This document shows positions 9,648-16,343 of a DNA stretch of 64,000 bases, in pieces. Location: assembly GCA_900770215.1 (NCBI GenBank), contig CAAGJW010000078.1, forward strand, positions 1 to 64,000, given 5' to 3'. Positions within the stretch are counted from its first letter, which is position 1; the number at the start of each line of letters is the position of its first letter. The translations under genes were made by a program, and so were the position numbers. Source of the stretch: Bacteroidales bacterium. GTDB taxonomy: Bacteria > Bacteroidota > Bacteroidia > Bacteroidales > Muribaculaceae. The notes below the pieces were generated by a model. It worked only from the letters and a program-made list of their open reading frames with translations, was not told the origin of the DNA and did not search any database.

Positions 9648-9769
9648 ACGCGGACGGCCACAAGGGCCGCACCCTGCCAGTCGCATCAGTTGCAATCATG
9701 CATTCACAACGATACAACCACATTGCCGCAAGGCGCAATGCAGGGCGCGGCCCTTGTGGCCGTCCGCGC
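9648..9769. repeat. 30-bp inverted repeat (REP/MITE-like)
   Basis: The arm at 9648-9677 is the reverse complement of 9740-9769 at 28 of 30 positions, with 62 nt between. It lies in a non-coding gap and has no transposase. The shape matches small dispersed palindromic elements, but other copies cannot be checked here. Confidence 0.75.
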
Positions 9770-9890
9770 GGCACAATGTAGAATAATCCACAGGGAATAT
9801 TGAGAATGCAAAGTCCGCGCGGCACAATGTAGGGACGCGGCATGTCGCGTCTACAGGGAATAATCCACAGGGAATAATGAGAATGCAAAG
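9763..9890. repeat. Tandem direct repeat, second copy carrying a 26-bp palindromic insert
   Basis: Unit 1 (9763-9813) and unit 2 (9814-9890) share the same ends (CCGCGCGGCACAATGTAG and AATGCAAAG). Unit 2 is 26 bp longer because of an internal near-palindrome (GACGCGGCATGTCGCGTC). The first unit overlaps the right arm of the adjacent inverted repeat. Confidence 0.75.
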
Positions 9891-9935
9891 CGGGCGGCTC
9901 GCCACGCTGCGTGTGCGCGTGGGTGAGCCGCCCGC
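9890..9935 (-). terminator. Hairpin terminator after the 9960-11918 operon
   Basis: An 11-bp perfect stem (9890-9900 with 9925-9935) lies 25 bp beyond the stop of the minus-strand gene. Only a weak T-rich run follows in the minus direction, so termination strength is uncertain. Confidence 0.6.
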
Positions 9936-9959
9936 TGTGCTTGGGTGGATGAGGGCGCC

Positions 9960-11396
9960 TTAATTCTTGGTGCGCTCGTTGGGCTCAAAGGCCACAAAGT
10001 ACAGGCCTATGTTGAAGAGGTCCATGTTGATGATTTGTGTCTCCTTGTTCTCGGTCCAGTTCACATAGGTGGGGAAGGCCGGCCCGTCATATTTCTCGTA
10101 GCCCTTGCTGGCAAACAGTTTGGGGATGTAGGGCGAGCTCACGCGCAGGGCGTCCTGGGTGCCCACCAGGCAGCCGGCATACTTGCCGCCGTCGATGATG
10201 GCGATGATGATGGGGAAGTCGGGCGATGAGGTGTTGATCTGGTGGAAGCCCTCGCCCAGGCCAGAGACGGTGTCGCTCACGTAGTAGGACATGGCCTTGA
10301 ACTTGGCAATCACCTCGTCGAGCGTGTAGACGCCGTAGTCGGTCACAGGCCAGGGGAAGTTGACCGAGTCGGGCGGCAGCTGTGCCGAGAGGTCCATAAA
10401 GGCGAAGTGGATGTTGGGCACAAAGGTGTCGGCCCCCGTCGAGGGCGTGCTCATGGCCACAAAGGCGGCACACTTCTCGGCCCGGTTGTAGTAGATGAGG
10501 TCGCTGCTGCCGTCGGAGAGACTGGTGGCCTCAAAGCCCTTGGCAGTGAGCAGCTCGGCCACTTCGGCCGGGGTGGGGCGCTGGGTGCTGTCGCAGTATA
10601 TGGCAGCCTCCTCGAGAAATTGCTTGGTCTTGGTGTCAAACCAGTAGCGGGTCTCGGTCCAGCGGCTGTTGCCGGTGGCATAGCGGTACACGCCGCGTTG
10701 CGGTGCCGAGAGCGTGGTGTTCACGCTGTGGCCCATGCGGCCCTCGTAGCGCATCATCAGGTCGACTGTCGAGCCCTTGCCCAGCAGCGGCAGCCAGGCG
10801 CCGGCGGTGCCCTTCATGGGGTCGGTTCTCGACCAGGAGAAGGTGGTCTCGTCGAGCGGCATGATGGCCACCGAGGGGGCCACGCGGGCATAGCTGCCCT
10901 CGCCAGTGGCGCCGGCAGTTGTGGCCAGGGCCACCAGCGAGCTCACCGTGTTGCGATACACCAGGTCGGTGCTCGATGGCCACTCGGTGTCGGCACTGAA
11001 GCCGCCAGCCTGGAGAAACTTGATGTAGTCGGCATAGTCATCGCTGCTGCCGAAGGTGATGAGGGCATACTTGTATTTCTTGTCGGCGTCGAAGTAGTAG
11101 GTGTAGGTGATGCTGCGGCCTGTGGCGGCAACCGATACCTGTGCCGTGCGCGTGGTGGTGTCCTCGGCCACGCTGCCCAGCACCTGTGCGGCTGTGGCTC
11201 CAAACTGGGTGCTCGGCAGGGCCCAGGCCTGCTGCGGCACGGGCATCTCGGCAAAGGTCACCTCGGCCACACTGTCGGTGGCAAACTTCACCACTCGGCC
11301 GTTGTTGAGTTTCACGTGCATTTGGTAGCTCTGCGCGCCAACCGTGGCCAGGCCGAGAGCCAGGAAAAGAAGTGTGAGGAAAAATGATTTTTTCAT
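9960..11396 (-). CDS. Secreted protein of unknown function
   Basis: 478 residues with a clear signal peptide (1-21, cleavage after VGA). Shortly after follows MHVKLNNGRVVKFATDSV, a short beta-rich motif common at the N-terminus of secreted Bacteroidales proteins. The rest seems to hold three related segments of about 120 residues, each combining a YYFD/YWFD strand, a helix such as DYADYIKFLQAGGF or TPAEVAELLTAKGFEA, and a hydrophobic strand; I infer tandem domains from this spacing. No catalytic motif is recognised. It lies 45 nt downstream of another small secreted protein on the same strand and is probably co-transcribed with it. A degenerate copy of its 3' end occurs at 12094-12126. Confidence 0.7.
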   Translation of the reverse strand: MKKSFFLTLLFLALGLATVGAQSYQMHVKLNNGRVVKFATDSVAEVTFAEMPVPQQAWALPSTQFGATAAQVLGSVAEDTTTRTAQVSVAATGRSITYTYYFDADKKYKYALITFGSSDDYADYIKFLQAGGFSADTEWPSSTDLVYRNTVSSLVALATTAGATGEGSYARVAPSVAIMPLDETTFSWSRTDPMKGTAGAWLPLLGKGSTVDLMMRYEGRMGHSVNTTLSAPQRGVYRYATGNSRWTETRYWFDTKTKQFLEEAAIYCDSTQRPTPAEVAELLTAKGFEATSLSDGSSDLIYYNRAEKCAAFVAMSTPSTGADTFVPNIHFAFMDLSAQLPPDSVNFPWPVTDYGVYTLDEVIAKFKAMSYYVSDTVSGLGEGFHQINTSSPDFPIIIAIIDGGKYAGCLVGTQDALRVSSPYIPKLFASKGYEKYDGPAFPTYVNWTENKETQIINMDLFNIGLYFVAFEPNERTKN

Positions 11397-11441
11397 AATG
11401 TGAGTGTCGTTGTTGTTTTCTTTTTTCTTGATTTTGCGGGG

Positions 11442-11918
11442 TTACTGTTTGAGTGAGAGTTTGAGCGAGGCACTGCCAGCCCGCACCACATAGATGCCTG
11501 GCTGCAAGCCAGCCAGCGAGATGCTGCACTGGCCGTGGGCGTCGGCACGACCCTGGCCCACCACCTGCCCGTTGAGGTTGCTCACGATCATGAGCTGGCC
11601 CTCGTCGAGCCCTTGGGCCGTGACATAGCCCGGGCCTGCCTTGAGCTGGGCTTGGGCGTCGGCCTGTGTCGAGGCGATACCGCTCAGCGTGTTGTCGAAG
11701 TAGATGCGCTCTACCTGGCTCATCTCGCCCGATATCTCGCTCGCGTTGCCCACGACAGTGAAAGCCGTGCCCGAGTAGTTGATCTTGGGCGATTCGGTGA
11801 ACTGGAAGGTGAAGACCTTGCCGTCCTTCATGTTCACGTGCAAGGCTTGCGCCCAGGCGCCCGCGGGGCACAACGCGGCCGCCACAGCCAGCCATGCAAT
11901 AAGTAATGTTTTCTTCAT
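11442..11918 (-). CDS. Small secreted protein with type-A sorting-like C-terminus
   Basis: 158 residues. The signal peptide (1-24) ends AGAWA. Then comes the MKDGKVFTFQFTESPKINYSG motif, similar to the start of the downstream protein's mature part. The C-terminal 70 residues (GQVVGQGRADAHGQCSISL and LQPGIYVVRAG) look like a short beta-sandwich of the type IX secretion sorting-domain kind, although the last residues are not the classical KxxK ending. First gene of a two-gene minus-strand unit with its own -7 box. It may be an outer-surface partner of the 478-residue protein; function unknown. Confidence 0.75.
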   Translation of the reverse strand: MKKTLLIAWLAVAAALCPAGAWAQALHVNMKDGKVFTFQFTESPKINYSGTAFTVVGNASEISGEMSQVERIYFDNTLSGIASTQADAQAQLKAGPGYVTAQGLDEGQLMIVSNLNGQVVGQGRADAHGQCSISLAGLQPGIYVVRAGSASLKLSLKQ

Positions 11919-11978
11919 CGTTTGTTGTGTTGTAATTATGGTTGGTCAAAAAAATGTGCGAACTCAAAATGCTGGCTG

Positions 11979-11986
11979 CAAAAATA
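11979..11986 (-). promoter_or_regulatory. -7 promoter box (TATTTTTG, minus strand)
   Basis: TAnnTTTG match 60 nt upstream of the ATG of the 158-residue secreted protein. Confidence 0.6.
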
Positions 11987-12093
11987 GCAAAAGTTTTTCA
12001 TCAAATTGGCAGTTTGGTAAAGAAAATGTTACGTTCTCGGTAGGTGTCGCGTTATTTTTGTGCAATTCCTGCATGTGGAAATAACCACCAGGT

Positions 12094-12126
12094 GTGCCTT
12101 GATTCTTGGTGTGCTCGTTGGTGCTC
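12094..12126 (-). pseudogene. Relic of a gene 3' end related to 9960-11396
   Basis: This stretch matches 9955-9987, the last codons and stop of the 478-residue secreted protein, at roughly 28 of 33 positions with a 1-bp shift. The stop codon is lost. No further homologous coding sequence is seen, so it looks like the remnant of a deleted tandem copy. Confidence 0.5.
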
Positions 12127-12204
12127 GGGTGAAATGTATGTATAAGTAATCTTAAAATTTATCAAAATTAACATTTAAAACCTACCGATTTCGGGATAAA
12201 ATGT

Positions 12205-12212
12205 TAACTTTG
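12205..12212 (+). promoter_or_regulatory. -7 promoter box (TAACTTTG)
   Basis: Exact TAnnTTTG match. The next gene starts 270 nt further on, leaving an unusually long leader. Confidence 0.65.
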
Positions 12213-12482
12213 CACGCTTTTTCAAAGAGAGCAAGTCACCCCATCGCTACTACTGGATTTTGGAAGAGATTGTTGCCAGCCGCGTTGCACGCAGTGCCGT
12301 GAGGCGACACCCGTCAACATGCTGGCAAAGAACTTATTATTTGATTGTTTGCTTCGCGGTTTTACAATTGGATAAAATGGTGTGGCACCGGACATCTGCT
12401 GGGAAGGTTGTGCGGGCTGCTGAAGGCGCATAGTGCGCAGGTCTTGAAACTAAAAAACAACTTTTAAAATACATTTCTGATT
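12213..12482 (+). promoter_or_regulatory. Long 5' leader with stems, upstream of the 529-residue secreted protein
   Basis: No ORF explains this stretch. It contains a perfect 8-bp stem (TTGCCAGC 12273-12280 with GCTGGCAA 12321-12328) and a compact hairpin GCGCA-TAG-TGCGC (12426-12438) about 45 nt before the start. The next paralogue also has a long leader with a terminal hairpin. Regulation by RNA structure is a hypothesis. Confidence 0.4.
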
Positions 12483-14072
12483 ATGAAAAAGATTTTACTC
12501 TTTGCGGCAGTTGCCGCAATGATCGCTGTTGCCGCCCAGGCCCACAAGTCGAGGTATATAGGCACCGGCCACGGCTCGGAGGACGTGACCTGGACCGCCC
12601 AGCAAGACACCAGCATGCTGGATTCCTACCAACGTATTGATGTCCAATATGATAGACAATTATGTGTAGGTTTTGGGTTTGTTGAAAATGATCATAGATT
12701 TATAGATGATTATGAGACGATGATTGACTGTCTGTTTTCGCCTGATGAATTCAACGGAATCGTCACCGACAGCAAGGGGGTGCAGGGCACAAGCAGGATC
12801 TCACTCCCTGCTTATGCCGAAATCACTCAAATCTCCTTGTCGGGTGTTCCTTACACAAATCAAAATCGCAACATTATCTATATTCCTAATATTAATGATG
12901 GTGAAAATGACTGGATGCAATCCCTTTGTGATTATAGCGTAATACCTCAGAGTTTTCACAATTTTGTTTTTATTTCTGATTTTGCTGGCAACGAGTTGCC
13001 AGCCGACGACCAAAAAGATTCTATTTCCTCGTTGGAGAAAAAATTTCTTGCCAACGGCAAGATGATTACGAGCAAGTACACCATCAACCAACTTGGTTAC
13101 ATGATGGGAGAACCATGGAGCATGGATGCACCTTCTCGTGGTGAAAGGAAATATTTTACCGACAATTTAACACGACCTTTTACTTATACGGGGAAAAACA
13201 ATGTGCGCATCACGTGCGATGCAAAGGGCATGGATCTTGAGGCCTTTTATTATCATTGCAATGTGAATAATTCCTCACCTGTTACGACTGCAACCGTGCA
13301 CCACTTTACAGGTCAGGTTTTGGAATATGATGAATTGGGTTTGTCATATAAAACAATCGTAGACAAACTAAATACCGCTCTTGTCCCTGTTGCCAATAAT
13401 ACGCAGGTAGATACCAAAACTGCTGAATGGTATGGCGTGCCCGATAGCTTGAAGGACTTGGCTTACAATATTCCATTGCCTACCCACAGCGTGCCGGCCT
13501 TTGTATACAGCTACTATACCAACGACATCAAGGGCAAGATCACGCTGCTCGACGAGGGCAAGACGGTGACCACCGACGACGACCCTGTGACCTCGCTGCA
13601 GCCCAACGGCCGGCCGCTGGTGCGCCTGCTCGACTGCACCACGGGCAGGTATGTGATGCCCGACGGCGCTACGGCACTCAACAGCGAGCACTCGGCCGAG
13701 GTGAATGCCGACGGCAGCTTCTCTTACACTGCCTTGAACCCTGAGCACACCTATCAGCTCAGCGCCTCGAGCAGCAGCTACGGCTACTATGAGATCGACC
13801 AGCTCAACTTTGTGGAGGGTGAGAACGGCGTGAAGAGCGATGCCGACTTCGACCAGGCCTATGAGGGCAAGAATAACGACATCGTGGCCAACGTCACCCT
13901 CACCAAGGGCACTGCCACCGGCGTGGCCGACGTTGCGGCCAGCAAGCAGGTGGCTGGCGTCGACTACTACAACATGCAGGGCCAGCGCAGCAGCAGCGCC
14001 CACGAGGGCGTGAACGTGGTGGTGACCCGTTACACCGACGGCACCACCCGTGTGGCCAAGCTGGTGAAGTAG
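12483..14072 (+). CDS. Large secreted protein, paralogue of 14568-16016, with mosaic composition
   Basis: 529 residues with a signal peptide (1-20, AVAAQA). It shares its layout with the next gene: an N-terminal KYxGxGxxxxxxTWTxQ region, a middle domain with FVFISDFAG/FIKDFAG, a carboxypeptidase-regulatory-like beta domain (about 345-460), and a C-terminal module (about 478-529) containing AGVDYYNMQGQRSS and VVVTRYTDGTTRVAKLVK. That last module recurs in two other proteins here and is probably a surface-sorting tag. The middle (about 12620-13480) is AT-rich with different codon use, while both ends are GC-rich and nearly identical to the paralogue, so the centre looks exchanged or imported. 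No enzyme motif is recognised. Confidence 0.75.
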   Translation: MKKILLFAAVAAMIAVAAQAHKSRYIGTGHGSEDVTWTAQQDTSMLDSYQRIDVQYDRQLCVGFGFVENDHRFIDDYETMIDCLFSPDEFNGIVTDSKGVQGTSRISLPAYAEITQISLSGVPYTNQNRNIIYIPNINDGENDWMQSLCDYSVIPQSFHNFVFISDFAGNELPADDQKDSISSLEKKFLANGKMITSKYTINQLGYMMGEPWSMDAPSRGERKYFTDNLTRPFTYTGKNNVRITCDAKGMDLEAFYYHCNVNNSSPVTTATVHHFTGQVLEYDELGLSYKTIVDKLNTALVPVANNTQVDTKTAEWYGVPDSLKDLAYNIPLPTHSVPAFVYSYYTNDIKGKITLLDEGKTVTTDDDPVTSLQPNGRPLVRLLDCTTGRYVMPDGATALNSEHSAEVNADGSFSYTALNPEHTYQLSASSSSYGYYEIDQLNFVEGENGVKSDADFDQAYEGKNNDIVANVTLTKGTATGVADVAASKQVAGVDYYNMQGQRSSSAHEGVNVVVTRYTDGTTRVAKLVK

Positions 14073-14100
14073 TGCACAGCAGAAGACACTTTTGAAATGA

Positions 14101-14148
14101 ACGCGCCCCCGTTGTGGCATGGAGCCACAGCAGGGGCGCGTTTTTTTT
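14101..14148 (+). terminator. Rho-independent terminator
   Basis: A 9-bp GC-rich outer stem (14101-14109 with 14133-14141), with further inner pairing, is followed by a run of eight T. It lies 28 nt after the stop of the 529-residue protein. Confidence 0.9.
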
Positions 14149-14339
14149 AATTGTGTGCTATGACCATGTCCTGCACGAAGTTGCAGGGGCGTGCCTGTCG
14201 CTGTGCAGCGGTGGGGACGTCGCGGGAGCAAGATTTTGTGCCTCCCTACAACGCCACACAGGCTTAGCGCAAAATGGTAGTTTTGCGCCGAAAAGCAAAG
14301 TTTTAACTATATTGTGGTTGCACAATTAAAAAAAATCTA

Positions 14340-14347
14340 TAAATTTG
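14340..14347 (+). promoter_or_regulatory. -7 promoter box (TAAATTTG)
   Basis: Exact TAnnTTTG match 220 nt upstream of the next ATG. The stretch from the terminator to here (14149-14339) shows no gene. Confidence 0.65.
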
Positions 14348-14567
14348 CCCCTTGGATTTTAGAACGATAGTATGTGCCCCCCTACTGAGACTCTGGGAAC
14401 TGTGATTTGATTTGCTTGTATCCACGAGTACATCTGTGTGTAGCCTGGCGGTGCAATGTGGCATCGCGGTCGCCTCGACTGCATAGCAGCAATGCTGCAC
14501 CGCGGCAGGCTCGAGAGAGGGTGACAACTAATGAAGCTGGATTAAATAACTTAAAATATTATAGAAG
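14348..14567 (+). promoter_or_regulatory. Long structured 5' leader of the 482-residue secreted protein
   Basis: Non-coding leader with a two-part hairpin at 14465-14504 (outer CGCGGT/ACCGCG, inner GCAGC-AAT-GCTGC) and an alternative pairing GGTGCA/TGCACC around it. Position and size parallel the leader of the upstream paralogue, although primary sequence similarity is weak. Confidence 0.4.
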
Positions 14568-16016
14568 ATGAAAAAGACTTTACTTTTAGCAGTTTTGTCG
14601 GCCGGCATGACACTGGGTGTCAGCGGCCAGTCGATGAAGTATGTGGGCGACGGCTCCTATCAGGCCGAAGCCAACTGGACCTCGACCCAGGAGATCAACG
14701 AGTTTCGCACGCAGTCGACGGGCTACCAGGACATCATGACCTACCTGGAGTCGACCAGCGGCAGCAAGAAATATGTGAACCTGCCCGACTGGGTGGTCGA
14801 TTGCATCGCCACGCCGGCCGAGTTCAAGGGCTTGATCACCCGCAACGGCGTGGCCGGCACAGCCACCGAGGCACTGCCAGCCTATGCCCAGGTGTCGCAG
14901 GTGTTTCTCACGGGCAGCCTGGCTCACCAGGACAACACCCTCACGGGCCGCACCTTCAACACCATCATCTTTATAAAGGACTTCGCCGGCTCGGCATTTA
15001 CCGACGTGGAGAAAAAAGCTCCCTACCAGTCGGTGCTCGATGGCCTGTGGGCAAGCAAGGATGTGGTGGTGAGCAACTACATGAAGTCGAACGGCAAGCG
15101 TGTGGGCGAGCCTTGCGGCTTCGACGGCACAGCTGTGCAGGACTTCTTGAAGAGCAACTTCACCATGCCCTACACCTATGTGGGCAACAGCAACATTCTG
15201 GTATCGGTCAACCTGCAGAGCGTGGAGCGCCTCGGCTTCCAGTATGGCACTATTCCCTCGCTCATCAACAATGCCACGGTGTTCCGCGGCAAGGGCGAGT
15301 ATGGCGAGCCCGACGGCAATGGCGGCTTCACTACCACTGCACTGGAGCCCACCATCGTGAGCGAGACCGAGTATTACAACGTGCCCGAGAATTTCCAGGG
15401 CAGGCAGATCTCTTTCCCCATCCCGTCCAACAAGCTGCCGGCCTTCGGCCTGAAGTATTTCACCAACGACATCAAGGGCACCGTCACGCTCCAGAACCAC
15501 GGCATCAAGACCGACAAGGACGATGCTGCCGACGAGCTGCAGCCCAACGGCCGCCCGCTGGTGCGCCTGTTCGACCGCTCGACCGAGACCTATCTTGTGC
15601 CCGACGGCGCTACCGGCCTCAACAGCAAGAACTCGGCCGAGGTGAATGCCGACGGCAGCTTCTCGTTTACGGGTCTGAATCCTGAGCACACCTATCAGCT
15701 CAGCGTGTCGAGCAGCAGCTACGGCTACCTCGAGTTTACCACGCTCAACTTTGTGAAGGGCGAGAACGGGGTGAAGAGCGCCGATGTTGCCTACGACCAG
15801 AACTACGAGGGCAAGAAAAACGACATCGAGGCCACCATCTTCCTCAACAAGGGCACAGCCACTGCCGTGACCGACGTTGCGGCTGGCAAGCAGGTGGCCG
15901 GCGTCGACTACTACAACATGCAGGGCCAGCGCAGCAGCAGCGCCCACGAGGGCGTGAACGTGGTGGTGACCCGCTACACCGACGGCACCAAGACCACTGC
16001 CAAGCTGGTGAAATAA
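14568..16016 (+). CDS. Large secreted protein, paralogue of 12483-14072
   Basis: 482 residues with a signal peptide (1-20, LGVSG). Opening SMKYVGDGSYQAEANWTSTQ. The middle contains TIIFIKDFAGSAFTDV. A beta domain with TNDIKGTVTLQNHG and LQPNGRPLVRLFDRST (about 300-425) resembles a carboxypeptidase-regulatory fold. The C-terminal module again holds AGVDYYNMQGQRSS and VVVTRYTDGTKTTAKLVK. GC-rich throughout, unlike its neighbour, so this copy is probably the native form. Own promoter, long leader and terminator, so transcribed separately. Likely surface-exposed; substrate or partner unknown. Confidence 0.75.
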   Translation: MKKTLLLAVLSAGMTLGVSGQSMKYVGDGSYQAEANWTSTQEINEFRTQSTGYQDIMTYLESTSGSKKYVNLPDWVVDCIATPAEFKGLITRNGVAGTATEALPAYAQVSQVFLTGSLAHQDNTLTGRTFNTIIFIKDFAGSAFTDVEKKAPYQSVLDGLWASKDVVVSNYMKSNGKRVGEPCGFDGTAVQDFLKSNFTMPYTYVGNSNILVSVNLQSVERLGFQYGTIPSLINNATVFRGKGEYGEPDGNGGFTTTALEPTIVSETEYYNVPENFQGRQISFPIPSNKLPAFGLKYFTNDIKGTVTLQNHGIKTDKDDAADELQPNGRPLVRLFDRSTETYLVPDGATGLNSKNSAEVNADGSFSFTGLNPEHTYQLSVSSSSYGYLEFTTLNFVKGENGVKSADVAYDQNYEGKKNDIEATIFLNKGTATAVTDVAAGKQVAGVDYYNMQGQRSSSAHEGVNVVVTRYTDGTKTTAKLVK

Positions 16017-16055
16017 AATACAGCAATAAAAGTTAATAATTTGTTTTGGAAATGG

Positions 16056-16103
16056 GCGCCCCTGCCACGGTATGATACCTGGCAGGGGCGCACTTCTTTT
16101 GTT
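16056..16103 (+). terminator. Rho-independent terminator
   Basis: A 12-bp perfect stem (16056-16067 with 16080-16091) is followed by a T-rich tract, 40 nt after the 482-residue protein. The rest of the gap up to the pheT promoter shows no gene. Confidence 0.88.
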
Positions 16104-16277
16104 TTGGGGGACGGTGCTGATGATTCTTTTTTTTTAACTACGAAATGCACAGAACGACACGGAAAATTGCACCGACTAAAAATGCGGAATGCGTGGGAAA
16201 CGCGGTGCATAGAGGGCTTTTTTGAGGGCTTGCGTGGCATTGGCGGGCAAGTTCTTGCGACGTGTGACTATTTTTTG

Positions 16278-16285
16278 TAACTTTG
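16278..16285 (+). promoter_or_regulatory. pheT promoter: TTGC -33 and TAACTTTG -7
   Basis: The -7 box matches exactly; TTGC at 16255-16258 sits 19 bp upstream. About 58 nt of leader precede the ATG. Confidence 0.75.
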
Positions 16286-16343
16286 CACGAATTTAGACCC
16301 TTGTGGTCTTGTAATTGCGCAAACAACAAATACACATAACGTT

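Noticed and set aside
16120..16165. Stretch resembling dispersed ACTACGAA...CACAG intergenic repeats
   Set aside because: Only one degenerate copy is in the window, so repeat status cannot be supported.
16041..16280. 79-residue plus-strand frame between the second paralogue and pheT
   Set aside because: It covers a terminator hairpin and runs into the pheT promoter; no start signal or domain.
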